Below the pieces are notes generated by a model. It made no database searches. It had not been told where the DNA came from and saw only the letters and a program-made list of their open reading frames with translations. A program made the position numbers and the translations under genes. A stretch of DNA of 64,000 nt from Rhipidocladum racemiflorum (Eukaryota; Streptophyta; Magnoliopsida; Poales; Poaceae), in NCBI GenBank assembly GCA_036346355.1, contig CM070591.1:35558392-35622391 (forward strand), given 5' to 3'. Shown piece after piece: positions 19,559 to 30,970 of this stretch. Positions within the stretch are counted from its first letter, which is position 1; each line of letters opens with the position of its first letter.

Positions 19559-22381
19559 CTAGGCTAGGTAAGTGCATGCAAGTTCACCTTGCATTCGTCC
19601 AAATCTGATAGAACACATGGAATCCAACACATCAACAAAATGGTAACTCAAAGCTCTATTTCACATAATAAATCACTAATCAGCTGTAGAGGACAGGGTC
19701 AGCTCCAGAAAGATTTTACCTTGGCATTTATGGCCATCACCATAAAACTTTGACAAGCATCGACAACCACTCAGCATTGCACCTTTCAATTTATCGAGAA
19801 TATGATTAGTAACAACCGTGAATAAAAAAAATAGTAGAGAAATTGCTACCTGAAAAAACACATAATGTCGATTGGTCAGTTCTTCCGAGCAAGTGTTCAG
19901 TATACACCTACCTGGCTCAAAAATATGTATTGCTCTACCTTGATATTTTATCACTCAAACCTGAACAAGATATGTGATACTTCAATGTTATGAATTACAA
20001 TTTCAAGATGTAGCAATTTGTTAATATTTGTAACCAAAATGTATTCAATCGTAGTTATTGATTGGCCATCAAGCTGGCCCTCCCTTATATTTGGCTTATG
20101 CTCCGCCACTGTGTGTAAGGTGGTTTAGGTCTGAGACTGAGACTATTGTTACCTATGTTTCGTCTATGTTTTGGTTCTGTGCCATGAATTGACATTTGTT
20201 CACAACAGGTTGTAGGACTACTACTTTTGGTTTATGTATAGGGCCAGGAGATTTATTTCTCCAAAAAAAGGGTCATATGCTACCCATAGTTAGGGGAAAA
20301 CATAATCTTTGGTCAATTCATGTTTGTTATTAACCCTGAGTCTAACATCAATTTTCTATCAAGTTCAAATACAAGCTATGGTTTATACTTTGTTTTGTTG
20401 AAGATTAATCAGGCAAGAAAAAAATAGTTGACAAGTGCCATTTTAATTCGTTTACAAGGGTTCTTGTCTTCCACAATCCATGTTAATGGTCTAGATATTA
20501 AGAAAACCTAACAGTGCTTGACGTGATGCAAATTAAGAGAGCTGAAACTATTGTCACAAAGGCACTCAAAAAGATAAGTGGTAGCTTCAGAAGCTCTTCT
20601 CTAGTTGTGCCCATACATTATGTCGACATGTCTTGGTTTTTGTTCCTGTTTTTCTATACAGTTTCAGTGCTCTATGCAATATCCTTCAAGGCTTAGAACA
20701 ACACATGCAAGATAGATATTTAAGAGCCTCTGCCCTTACCAGCTGTGAATGGAATCCATAGTAGCTAGTAGGAACAGTATACGCAAGGCAAAAGTTAAAT
20801 ATTTGCTTTCCTTTACCAAGGCTAGTTGCACTGCAACGCAGAATTGGTACAAAGTGCAGATATTTGACTACCTAGAAAAGTAAACATATTAATCATGTGC
20901 AGAAAGGTCATAAATCTAGAACCAGATAAATTATTTCACAACTACATAGCAATTATCAACCATAATAAGCCATCCAAACATGCAAACATCGCACCGATGA
21001 GAATAACACAACAGAAAATACAAATGAATACATGTCTCTTAAAAAATGCTCACCTTAATAGAAACCTTGCCATTCACCTAATGTTCTAGGAGAGAAAGGC
21101 ACTCCATCCATTTACTACGCCACGCCTAAGGCCCTCAAGGTATTCACCTATACCAACACGTTGAAGCTAAGTAAACTGCTAACCATTTACAGGAATCAGA
21201 AATGAACAATCCAAACAAAGCTTTGACAGTTTCCGTCTGAATGAAAATCCAAATTTAAAACAAGTTTGCTTTTATTAATCAAAGTCATCTGTGAGTGAAA
21301 ATTTACATTCTAAATATAGCTGATCTTGTCCAATTGTCATGTGCAAATGACAATCCACAATTATTCTATCTGCATATTATTGTGCATAATGCACTAACAT
21401 CCAAAAGAATCAAAACAAATTGAGTGATGGGACAGGAACCCAATTGTTCCTTTTATCTTGTTTCCGACCCAATCCAATTCTCAAGAAGACATGCTTGCTA
21501 ACAGAGCTAACAGAGCCTGTGGTCAACTTCGGATTTGGGACAGGGGAAACAGAAGAAGGCAAAGGGAGGGAATCGAATCTATGGAAAGGTTACCAGTATC
21601 CATGGTGGGGCAAGTCTGATCAGTGCTTGTTCATGATGGGCAAGTCAACACGGCACATAGCTCCGCCACCTCGCTGTGGTGAACAAAGTATGCATATGCT
21701 TTACTGAATACCCCAAATATGATACTATTGCCTGCCTGATTTCTAAGACAAAAAGAAGTGAATGTTTTATCAATCTGAAACACGTGCTAACATAACAGAT
21801 GTAAAGTCAAAGATCGATGAAAATAATAAACCTATCAAGAACACATATGACTTAGCTTTAACTAAATGACAACATTCTAGTGACACGGGCCTAATTAAAC
21901 TACATGTCACTCTGCTTTCGTCATGTCTATGAACTGTGTAGAATACTAAACTGGAACAAGCACAATATAAGTATTTTTATGCTCCTTGATATGCCATTCT
22001 CATATCCACTAAATTTCTTGAATCCAATGAAAAATGGCATTCTGGTTGCCTCAGAAAAGCCAGCCCAATAGAAACCATCATAAGGCATGTAAAGGGGCGT
22101 TATTGAAGGAACGAAATCACAGAACGGACCTTGGCCAACTAAAGGTAGGGCAACGACGTGCCGAAGAGGTAGAGGCTATGACTGCCAGTTTTATTACCAT
22201 ATAGCTGTGTTTGAAATCATTCATTAATGTTGTTTACGTACTTTAAGCCAGCCTAATAGCAAAATAAAATATGAGGTATTTTAGCAATATCTACTTAGGT
22301 GAGTTCAAAGCAGGATTGTGACAAATACATAAACATAAGAGCTACCAAGGAAACAAAAAGATAGAGACATGTTAGATTTAC
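19559..22381. other. Helitron interior without recognised gene
   Basis: Several short ORFs on both strands, none recognisable. A minus-strand stretch at about 19715-19790 (SGCRCLSKFYGDGHKCQ, followed by GTAAAA) might be a relic exon. The rest is AT-rich and looks intronic. Confidence 0.3.
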
Positions 22382-22456
22382 CTGTCCTAACCTGTGCTGA
22401 ACAATTTCTTCCAATCTTTCCCAGTCCAAGCTGTGGTGCTCTTCAACGATGAAGCT
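22382..22456 (-). pseudogene. Possible captured exon, unidentified
   Basis: 75 bp, 25 codons, bounded by GATGTTCAG and GTAAAT: SFIVEEHHSLDWERLEEIVQ then HRLGQ. Open, polar, good splice sites, same strand as the other captured pieces. I do not recognise the family. Confidence 0.3.
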
Positions 22457-22618
22457 CTGAACATCACAAGTCACAACCCACCAAAAACCCATAAAATCGT
22501 CAAAAAAACCCACAATTCTGGAATTAATCCTATTGCCATTTCCTGTTTGTATTAGCAAAAATGTTAGAAGAAGGGGTAATAGGCATTAAATAGAATGAAT
22601 AGTCTATTGTTGGAGTAC

Positions 22619-22810
22619 TTAATTATACAAAATGGCGTCACATTCGTTATAGGAGCTTGGCACCGCAGCAAAGGGGAAGTCGAGGAAGCCCATGATCTCG
22701 AGTGGGAGGTTGGTGCGGAGGGAGGAGTAGAGGTCGGAGAGGATGGCAGCGGCGCCGAGTGAGTCGGCGGCTGCGGCAGTGGGGCGGGCGTAGAGCCAGG
22801 TGTCCCCCAT
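22619..22810 (-). pseudogene. FMO GS-OX-like flavin monooxygenase fragment
   Basis: From ATG 22810: MGDTWLYARPTAAAADSLG, then SDLYSSLRTNLPLEIMGFLD and FPF. Plant flavin-containing monooxygenases of the GS-OX-like group have GGTWLY, then SSLYASLRTNLPREVMGFLDFPF, just after the FAD-binding Rossmann motif (from memory). The Rossmann motif itself and everything after FPF are missing or diverged. It is a short captured piece in very GC-rich sequence near the Helitron 5' end. Confidence 0.6.
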
Positions 22811-23219
22811 GGCGATGGTGCGCGACGACGGAGGCGTGGCCCGGTGTAGTGGCGGTAGATCTAAGGAGGCGGTGGTGAATTTCGGGGTGATTGGTGGGGC
22901 GACAGGTGAGGCCAGGGGAGGGGTGGTGGGAGAGGAGGGGCGAGCGGAGGTACATCTCGAGGAGGCGGCAGTAGATCTCGCAGAGGCAATGGCAAATCGA
23001 CCACGGGCTGGGGCGAGTGGAGGCACGAGGGGCGAGTGGTTCGACGGCGAGAGAAGGGCAGCGGGCCTGGGGCGACAGTTCTGGAGAGGAGGCGTGACAG
23101 GGATGGAGATCGTGGGGAGATGACAGGAGGAGTTGAGCGCGCAGGCTTCGGAGTTGGGCCGAATAGTTGGGTTGGAAGATCCAGTAGACAGGGTAAACTC
23201 CCTCTTTTATTAGTTTAGA
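22811..23219 (-). other. Helitron H1 5' terminal region
   Basis: GC-rich and without a credible gene. The last 30 bases (minus-strand TCTAAACTAATAAAAGAGGG, then AGTTTACC) match grass Helitron 5' ends and the one at 29885. About 400 bp inside the end also resembles 29490-29885. Confidence 0.7.
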
Positions 23220-25869
23220 TAATGGTGATGCCTTTGTTCTACGCAAACTGGGCATGCCCATCCCCTACCCCGCAGCCTTAGATGGCTAAGGTAGACAGCC
23301 AGCTGGATACAAAGGAAGTTTAGCGCATATTTATTCCAGTAAATGCAGATATGAAAGCATGGAGCATCCATGAAAATTCCTCCTTTGCAATATAGAAAAT
23401 TGTGAGTTATCAATTGAGAATTGAGATGAGGGAAAAGAAAATATTGGGATGAATCATATCTACCATACAACACTACAACAAGACCAATCTATTCTAACAC
23501 ACTTTGCAACACATATAGCTTGTGTTGCAGGAAAAGTAAACTGCACCACATGCTACATGTTGCTAACACCCATGTGTAGAATTTTCCAACATATAGCTCA
23601 TTGAATTACCCTAGAACACTTAATGGTCATGTTGCTACACTTGCCAGATGTGTTGTTTGGTGAACATAAGAAAATTGTTACCCATTTAACAAAGAATCAA
23701 GATAATAAACATAAATTTCGGATAAACAAAATTGGACGATGGAGGCTTCTGTGCAAATTAATCTACCTCGAGATGTGTGGTGCCTTGACTTCTCCTTGTT
23801 CGAGTATCCTGCATTGGAGGGGCATCAGGGAATACAAGAATAACCTAACATACTTCAAAACTTAAATCATAAATATTCAAGACAACGCCTGAACTTTTGT
23901 CCCTAGAACGTTGTCTCCACTCTGCTTCTCTATCATGCTCCCTTTCATGATCGGATTCTTAATCCTTGGTATCACAATCAGAATCCCTACCCCTGATATC
24001 ACGGTCCCTGCAGCCTCTCGATCTATCTCTCTCTTTCCTGAGTACAGTCAATATTAGACTCTAACCTTCATTATCACTTTTCTCATTCACCTTGTCTGAC
24101 CCTGCCTTAGTCAATGAATCCTTTTCCTGGCTAGAACTAGAAGGTATAGCGTCAGGAACCAAGCCATAGTATAGTTCAAAGTTCAGTTTAAGTTATTTAC
24201 AATCTTCAGCAGCAAGTGCTGGGGGGAAATCGGTAGGAGCAACAACAGTTCATCGACTTCAATGGAAGAAGGGTGGATGGTTCAGATATGTTACTAGGAA
24301 ACTTAAGCGAAAACCTACGGCTGTAGATCATTACAGAAATTACCATTGAGTTACTGTTGATTGTAATCATGTTTCATTGTTTTTCCTGTGAACTAGCCTT
24401 AGTTTCATCTTTTGGTTACTTTCTATAAAAACAGAGACGGGGCATGTAAGCCTAAACAGAAATGGGAAAAAGGGAGATGAGATTCCCAACAACTTTACTT
24501 AGTTCCATTAGAGTAAAATAGATAAGCTTAATTTCTTACTTTCCCCATTGTTCAATCCACGAAAAATTCCCACAAACTTTGTCAGATTTGGTTTTCCATA
24601 TGTTTAGGATCTGACATATAGGGGTACCTTATCGCTAGCAACAGCAACTGCGGGACTCCTGCATAGAAGAGCAAATGATATAAATTCAGTATGCATTTAA
24701 AAAAACTTCAAAGTCGAATCATTTCAATTGTTCTTTTTAACCTTTGAAGCCAATGCATCAGAGTTCTTTCTAACAGTAAAGGAGTCATTGTCTTTATACT
24801 CTGATGTATATTGTCCCTTTGGCAGTCTGTAAAGGTGAGCAAGAACTCTGCAAACTTCCTGAATTCCAACCTCACCAGCATCAAAGACAATCCACCAAGG
24901 AGGATCTTCAAGAAGAGGAACCTAGTGTCTCTGAGCTGTAGCATGCACAACTCTGCATGCTACTACTTCACTTTTGAATCGTACACAAATAGTTGTCCAC
25001 AAGTTGATATAAAAAAATATATACAGAAGATGTTAGTACAAGTGCAAATTTAACTGAATACAGTTGAAACGCAATGAACAACACAATTTGATGCAACATA
25101 AGATGCTCAAGCTTTTAATGTCACCAATACATCAATTATGGCGGAATGCATATAACAAAGCAGAATTTGCAGAACAGTAAGCCTTGACAGTAGAACTTTT
25201 TAATGGTACTACTAATCTGACCAAAACATCAATTTATTACTTTACTAGTAGGGTGCTCGTGCGTTGCAATGGAATCTCAAAAGAGAATGATACATATCAT
25301 AAACCGCGAGCCAAATCATACAATTGATAACATACTAAAATTTCATAAACTACAAATAAAATTATTTGCTAGAGCACACTAATGAAATTGCAAACATGTG
25401 AGGCCGTTTCTCTCTTTCAACCTTACTATGAGCTTTCATACTAATTTTAGTCTGCAAAGCAAATCATGAAATCAATAAGTTAGAAACCATGATAAGCATT
25501 CCATCCCTTGTTTTTAGCCACCTGGTACATTTCAATCTCATTAAGACCACGATAAACAACATGTATTTAGTCAAATAGCCCCAATTCTCTTACCTTATCA
25601 GTTCCCTCACTTTTCTGCCTAGTTGTGCACTGTATTTTTCAACATGATGCACAATGATTAAATGTTTGACATGTTGCCTACTGCAATTAATGTTTAGCAT
25701 AATGGATGTAACTGTCAAGTTTGTGCATGTTTTCCTTTAGTTTTTTTTTCATTTTAAACAGTATTGTAGAATAGATTTGAATGTACGTCTGTCCTGGTTA
25801 TGATGATAAAACACTTTCTTGTAGCTTTATTAATGGAAATATATGTTCCAGAATTTTGTGTTTTATACA
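23220..25869. repeat. Tandem repeat unit 2, last segment, and start of unit 3
   Basis: 23220-25488 matches 3549-5802, and 25489-25869 matches 1768-2150. The match stops at 25869 after GTGTTTTATACA, where the sequence continues into the CACTA gene instead of the HEL2-like fragment; this is the duplication breakpoint. Confidence 0.8.
25245..25273 (-). other. Helitron 3'-terminus-like sequence (unit 2)
   Basis: Second copy of the motif at 5584: A then CTAGTAGGGTGCTCGTGCG and TTGCAATGG. No 5' partner found inside the CACTA element. Confidence 0.4.
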
Positions 25870-25886
25870 CTTGCTTGTAGCTACAG

Positions 25887-27733
25887 GAACATGTCAAAAA
25901 GCAAGATCGATTTATTGAAGAATTGCAAAACAAGCTCACATGCCTTGGGAACGGAGAACCAACAGAGGTAAAAAAATCTTTGTTGTCCTTCATATTGAAA
26001 TTTTACTAAACCCTGTATCTTTATTGTAGGTTAATTTCCAAGCAAATTACAATGATAATTTTCAACCACATCCAATACATTCTAAAAGAAAGGTATTCAC
26101 AAGATGTTGACCAAGTGATAGGTCTTTGCTATACTGTTTTATCATTGCATGTTTAAATGTGCAGAGAGTTGAGTGCAATGTATCGGATGTAGACATCTCT
26201 TTGAGAGAACAAAACACATTAAGGGTAAATTTCTTATTACTAAAGCTACTTCCTTTCTACATTCTATAGTAACTGCACCATTCTATACATACAAGGTAAC
26301 TAATGTGTGTCCATTTACTCATAGAACAAAAACAATCATGTGGACAGAGACAACATTCAACAGGAAAAAAAATATATTTTCTACCAAAGAGGTTAGTAAA
26401 GCATTTTTACTCATGGTATAAGATCACACCATATTTAGTTGATTAACATGACTATGTTATGCAACTAGCAACATGAGGGTTCTAATAGTAAGGAGGAAAT
26501 ACGTCAAGAAGCATCATCATCATGGTCTGGTCATGAATTTCCATATGAACAGGTAATTCTATTGTGTTTAATCTTTTAAAGGCAGTAAAAAGAATGAATA
26601 AAAGTACTCTCTCAAACTCCATTGTATCATGTAATGTAAATAAATAAAGCTAGGTGATTTTGCATTCTTATGAAGGGGTTGATATTTTAAATTGAACATG
26701 ATGGGTGTGGTGTGCTTTCATGCAATTTCCCTCTTTATAAAACAATTTTGTATGTAATCAATGAGAGATCTCTAGTCAATATAAAACTATCAGTAAGTAG
26801 TGAATTTTAGTAGGATATCTCTACTATTATAAAGCAACAGTTGATGGCAGTGGTGAGTTCTACCCATGTCATTAATTGCCCTGCTTAATTGCCCTACGCA
26901 AAAAACGAAACGTTGCTTTAATTAGCCAGCTTTCGCAAGAAACGAAGCGTTAAAGATATATGTTTGATCTTGTGAAATAACTTTTTTATTTTTTAATCTT
27001 TATTTTTCGTTATCAATTTTGTTTTTCGTAGCAATGCACGGGCATGTAACTAGTAAGCATATCATGTTACATATGAATTAATACCGCCTTTCCTTCATAT
27101 ACAAAAATAATTGTTTCAGTTTCTTTACACTGCATGATCTAGCTAATCTTATCTCCTTATTTTCAGTTCAATAAGCATAGAAGAAAGTCTATACAATGTA
27201 GAAAAACAATGGCAGTCCAGGCAAGACTATGAATATTGCATTTTTCATTCAATGGGAATGATGAAACATGAATTATATCATTAATCAATGTTGGTTGTAA
27301 TAAAATTTGTTTTGTCTAAACTGTAGCATAATAAGAAGCAAAAGCAGCAGCAAAACACTATGAAAAGGAGACAGGACCAATTGACTCAAAAGAAGACCCG
27401 TCCTTCAACAATGGCGGTATGAGTTTAATCATAAAAAGTTCCTTCTAAATTATGGTAGATCTAATTCATGTTTTTCTTCTAATGACTATTAAAATCCAAT
27501 GCAGTTTGGTACCACTGTACTACTCAAGTCTGCCAACAGATATCCAAACAAAGAGACTGGCATTTGCTACATTCTTGAGTAGTGATCCAGATGCAGAAGT
27601 AGGTGGTTTCAAGCTAGGTAATGAATTTTGGAAAGTGCGTGTTAATTATCCTATCGAAGACCATGAGGTGTTGGTAAGGCCGTGGGAGCACTACAAGACA
27701 ATTGGCCAAACCAAAGGAAAATCGATTGCTTAG
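25887..27733 (+). pseudogene. TNP1/En-Spm-like CACTA gene, eight exons, frameshifted
   Basis: Exons by splice sites: 25887-25967, 26030-26092, 26165-26224, 26325-26391, 26469-26552, 27167-27220 (GC donor), 27327-27416 and 27505-27733. Most are whole-codon lengths. The protein is Gln/Lys/Asn-rich with a coiled-coil start (QDRFIEELQNKL) and ends with SSDPDAEVGGFKLGNEFW, then VLVRPWEHYKTIGQ, the C-terminal signature of TNP1/En-Spm-associated proteins. In the last exon the frame changes near 27560: VLLKSANRYPNKET is in one frame, LAFATFLSSDPD in another. The junction of exons 4 and 5 is also out of phase. Such proteins bind subterminal repeats in some CACTA systems. Confidence 0.65.
26818..27053 (+). 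mobile_element. Short non-autonomous Helitron, 236 bp
   Basis: Begins TCTCTACTATTATAAAGC and ends GCAATGCACGGGCATGTAAC then TAG, i.e. CTAG at 27050-27053. It sits between host A (26817) and T (27054). The 3' hairpin is partly eroded (TTTCGTAGCAATGCACGGG). It lies in the intron between exons 5 and 6 of the CACTA gene. Confidence 0.75.
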
Positions 27734-28488
27734 CCTTCAATTTGTGTATGTTAATGTCGACTTGATTTGATTTTGGTGTGTCACACAAGTCCTGTATATT
27801 AACATTCATGCAATTTTCTTATTTTCTTGCAGGTTGAAAAGAACAATGGTTGAATTATTGTATTTGGATGTTTACCTCATCAAAGAATCAAGAAGCAAGG
27901 AATTTCATGAGGAAAAGATAGTGCTAGCTAGTAGTATACTAGCATTAGTAGTAGTAGAATTTCATATGTTAGGACTCAAATTTTACTCTTGTTCTCAACA
28001 AATGAGATGTACTGTTATATGTGGAATGATGTTCAATACCTATATTTATTTCCTTAATTAATGCAATGCAAACTACCTTTTGATCGTTTCCCTTGTTGAA
28101 TAGTATTATATATCATCAAATATGAATTGCTTAATTATCAAATAAAAATTATTCGTGGCAATTATATTTTGTGTGTATATATATAGCAAATAAATAATCC
28201 ATAATCTACATGTATACTTAGTTGTGTTGCAATAGACCAATTATGTGTTTCTAACAGGTGTTAAATATGTGTTGAAAATATGTGTTGTTATATATAAAAA
28301 AACATGTTGCTACTTTGCAACACCTTTTCTTTTGTTTAACAACACCTAGTTTGTGTTGCAGTATATCTACCATAGCAACATGACCAATAACATCACTTAT
28401 CACATGTGTTGCTATCTATCCTAGCAACACATATGTGTGGATATAGCAACATATGCCCATGTTGCTATAGCTCATTCCTGGTGTAGTG
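27734..28488. other. CACTA 3' region and subterminal repeats
   Basis: AT-rich; the last 270 bases carry about ten GTGTTGC/GCAACA-type motifs in both orientations, expected binding sites for CACTA-encoded proteins. No separate gene. Confidence 0.6.
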
Positions 28489-28491
28489 CAA

Positions 28492-29885
28492 CAACGAGCT
28501 CTGATATGGTTTGGGAATTCAGCCCAGCACCAACCACCTCTTCCTCTAGGGTCCTGCGAGTGAGCCCAGCATCAGTAATTTTCATCAATTTTGATAATCG
28601 TTTTCAAATTGGATCCTACTTGCAGTTTTATCATTTTCAAATTATGATGAAAAGACAGTAATGGCCATGTGAACGTCATGGTACAAAAACAATATTTTGT
28701 AAGCTAAATTAAGAACTTGACTCTAGTAAAATGAACTGCATGTAAATTAAGAACATATCAAATTTGTAGTAGTATAAAAAAAACCTAGAGCAATTCGGGC
28801 ATACCAAAATTCCAGAGCTAGTGAGTCCGCGTCACTTCATTGCGCTGCGGGTACTATCGCGCTGCCACCTCTACCTCTAGAATTGATTATGAAGCCAATC
28901 ATTTTAATATCAAGATTGATTGTGAGTATGTGACTACAAAATGATGTTTCCCAATTAACCATATCTTCAAACCATCTTTTAACAGCTATACACAGAATGA
29001 TAATCCACAAGGCAGACTGTAAATACTTATCTACAACAGTTTTCAAATATTCCCAATTCCCCAACCAAACATAGTATACTTTTTTTTGAGGCACAAAAGG
29101 GTCACACTTTACTAAAATAAGACTAAATAAATCATGTACATGCAGCAGCAACGTCTACTGATCTCTGTGCAATGTGCACAGCAAAAATTCAAGACTTCAG
29201 AGATACTGTGAGCATATATACTCAGGAACATTTGTCACCAAAAGGGAAGCAGATAGTCCTACATAGATGACAGAACAATGGGAAGTCGACCACAAAAAAC
29301 CGCTGGCCTCTCGACCCAGCCGTGAGAATGACGATGTCCATGGGTTCATTGCTGCGAAGCAGGTTGATGACCAAAGGGGTCAGCTGTCCATCGCGGTGTG
29401 CTCGCGCACACATCTTGAGGTGGAAGAACATCGCACGAAACGTCGTTGTGGCCCCTGCTTGTGGTAGGCCGAGAAGCCGATGGCGGACACATTGTGGAGG
29501 TTTGGTGGCGGACATGGAGGAAGTGGCGGCGGTACATCTCGAGGAGGTGATGGCGGATCTTGCAAAGATCGGTGGGGTGACAAGCATAGCCAGGGGAGAG
29601 GGGTGGCAGGAGGCAAGTGTTGAGCGGCGGCTATAGATCTCGAGGAGGCGACATTGGCGGAGAAGGGCAATGGGCCTGGGGCAACGGTTCTAGGGAGGAG
29701 GAGGCGCAACAGGGAGGGGATTGGGTGAGAGGAGAATGGAGGGAATGGGGTAACGGGAGATCAAGAGAGGTAAAAGAAAACCGGAAAGGAGATCGTGTGG
29801 GGTACTTTGGGAGACGACGGAGGAGTTGAGCGCGTGGGTTGAGTTGAACGAACAAGGTAAACTCTATCTTTTATTAGTTAAGAGA
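28492..29885 (-). mobile_element. 5' part of a second Helitron (H2)
   Basis: The minus strand reads TCTCTTAACTAATAAAAGAT then AGAGTTTACC from 29885, preceded by A (T at 29886 on plus), a Helitron 5' end closely related to H1's. About 400 bp inside is also similar to H1. Its 3' end is not identifiable; the CACTA element is probably inserted in it, and its remainder may be the flank and HEL2-like sequence of the repeat units. No confident gene; open frames at 29222-29590 are GC-rich and unassigned. Confidence 0.5.
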
Positions 29886-30239
29886 TATCTATCTTGGCGT
29901 AGGGAGGCAAGGACCACTGGTTTAGGAAGGAGGAGGATGAAAGCTCATACATGAATCTTGCAGAAGCATCACAAATAAAATATATTTGCTTCTCAATGCA
30001 TATTTAGAGCAATGGTCCTTACCAAAAGCAGACATTAAAGCACAAAAAGATGGCAAAGTAATCCATGAAGATTTTTCAATATGGATAGATAAGAAAATCC
30101 AAACATTGTTAGGTTAACATATTAACATTGTTAGGTTAACTTCACTATTATATGGTTGCGACTACCTATATATCCGAAAATTTCTATCAGAAGCCAGTCA
30201 ATCTTTAAGAGGGCAAATTAAGCTAGGAAGATACTTACT
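29886..30239. other. Unassigned sequence right of Helitron H2
   Basis: AT-rich, no gene or repeat recognised. Confidence 0.3.
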
Positions 30240-30330
30240 TTCAGGCTCCCTAAGTTAGCTGACACACCCTCACTTGTATTATCCTCCCTGCTTCCTTTGT
30301 TCCCGTCATTTTCAGTAGCTTGTAGCTGAA
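30240..30330 (-). pseudogene. Exon-like sequence, copy 1 of a tandem duplication
   Basis: Between TTTCAG and GTAAGT the minus strand encodes LQATENDGNKGSREDNTSEG followed by VSANLGSLK. It has an acidic/polar, low-complexity composition. A second copy lies at 30875. Family not recognised. Confidence 0.35.
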
Positions 30331-30604
30331 AGAAAATGTTTAGATACAATTGAACATTAAAAGTTCACAGCAATTATTCAACATTTATTATGTTATCACG
30401 GACATTTAGACATCCAAGATAATAGTGATAATGCTACATTTGGAGAACAAATAACAGATACCATGCTAAATTTTAGAAATTCAACATTCTCAATTGTTCA
30501 GGAAAGTATTCACAGATCAGTGTTTGACAGTTCTCGAAATCCAAAACAGAAACAAGAGCTATCATTGCCAATCTGCTCTAGCTGTCCAATAAATATTTGC
30601 TTAC

Positions 30605-30670
30605 AATCTTTCCCTCCTTGTCACCTCTGTTTTCGTCATGAATTTTCCGATTATCATCCAACTGAAAAGG
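30605..30670 (-). pseudogene. Exon-like sequence between the duplicated exons
   Basis: Minus strand, after TTTTCAG and before GTAAGC: LDDNRKIHDENRGDKEGKI. Charged, similar in style to the flanking exons (Asn-Asp-Gly-Lys rich), so possibly a diverged further copy. Function unknown. Confidence 0.3.
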
Positions 30671-30874
30671 GTGGGAAAGGCACAAGTTAACAAACTTTTT
30701 TACAAAATTGGCATTTAATTAAGTGCAGATCGTAGCATCTCAACAAAAACATTTTTGTAAAAACTTTTTTACAAAATTGACTATCATATGGTTGCAACTA
30801 CCAATATGTCCCAAAATGTCTATCATAAGCGAGCCAATCTTTGAGAAGGCAAATTAAGCTAGGAAGATACTTAC

Positions 30875-30970
30875 TTTCAGGTTCCCTAAGTTAGCTTACA
30901 CGCCCTCACCTGTATTCTCCTCCCCGCTTCCTTTGTTCCCGTCATTTTCAGTAGTATCTTGTAGCTGAAA
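30875..30970 (-). pseudogene. Exon-like sequence, copy 2 of a tandem duplication
   Basis: About 630 bp from copy 1 and very similar, including intron sequence on both sides (AGCTAGGAAGATACTTACTTTCAGG at its left edge is shared, in part). This copy has a TAA where copy 1 has TCA (GGCGTGTAAGC against GGTGTGTCAGC), so it would terminate translation. Confidence 0.35.

Larger units (their letters stand above)
12874..23219 (-). mobile_element. Gene-carrying Helitron H1, 10,346 bp
   Basis: On the minus strand the element starts with TCTAAACTAATAAAAGAGGG (23219 downward) and ends with the hairpin CCGTTGCAACGCACGGGC then AGTCTACTAG at 12874. It lies exactly between host A (12873) and T (23220), as Helitrons do, with no target duplication. 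Removing it rejoins TTTTCCAAAATAA with TAATGGTGATGCC, matching the uninterrupted unit 1 copy at 3530-3558 (CCAAAATAATAATTTTGATGCC). No Rep/helicase ORF was found, so it is non-autonomous. It carries fragments of at least four host genes, all on the minus strand, plus a chromovirus 3' end. Confidence 0.85.
23471..28488 (+). mobile_element. CACTA (En/Spm-like) transposon, 5018 bp
   Basis: The left end is CACTACAACAAGACC and the right end, reverse complemented, CACTACACCAGGAAT. A 3-bp target duplication CAA lies at 23468-23470 and 28489-28491. Subterminal repeats built on GTGTTGC/GCAACAC cluster at 23500-23580 and 28220-28480. It contains one spliced TNP1-like gene (25887-27733) but no TNP2 transposase, so it would need transposase from elsewhere. 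An internal Helitron and a Helitron-like end lie within it. Confidence 0.85.

Noticed and set aside
22800..23123. Plus-strand 107-aa Gly/Arg-rich ORF
   Set aside because: Shadow of GC-rich Helitron sequence; the recognisable FMO-like reading is on the minus strand.
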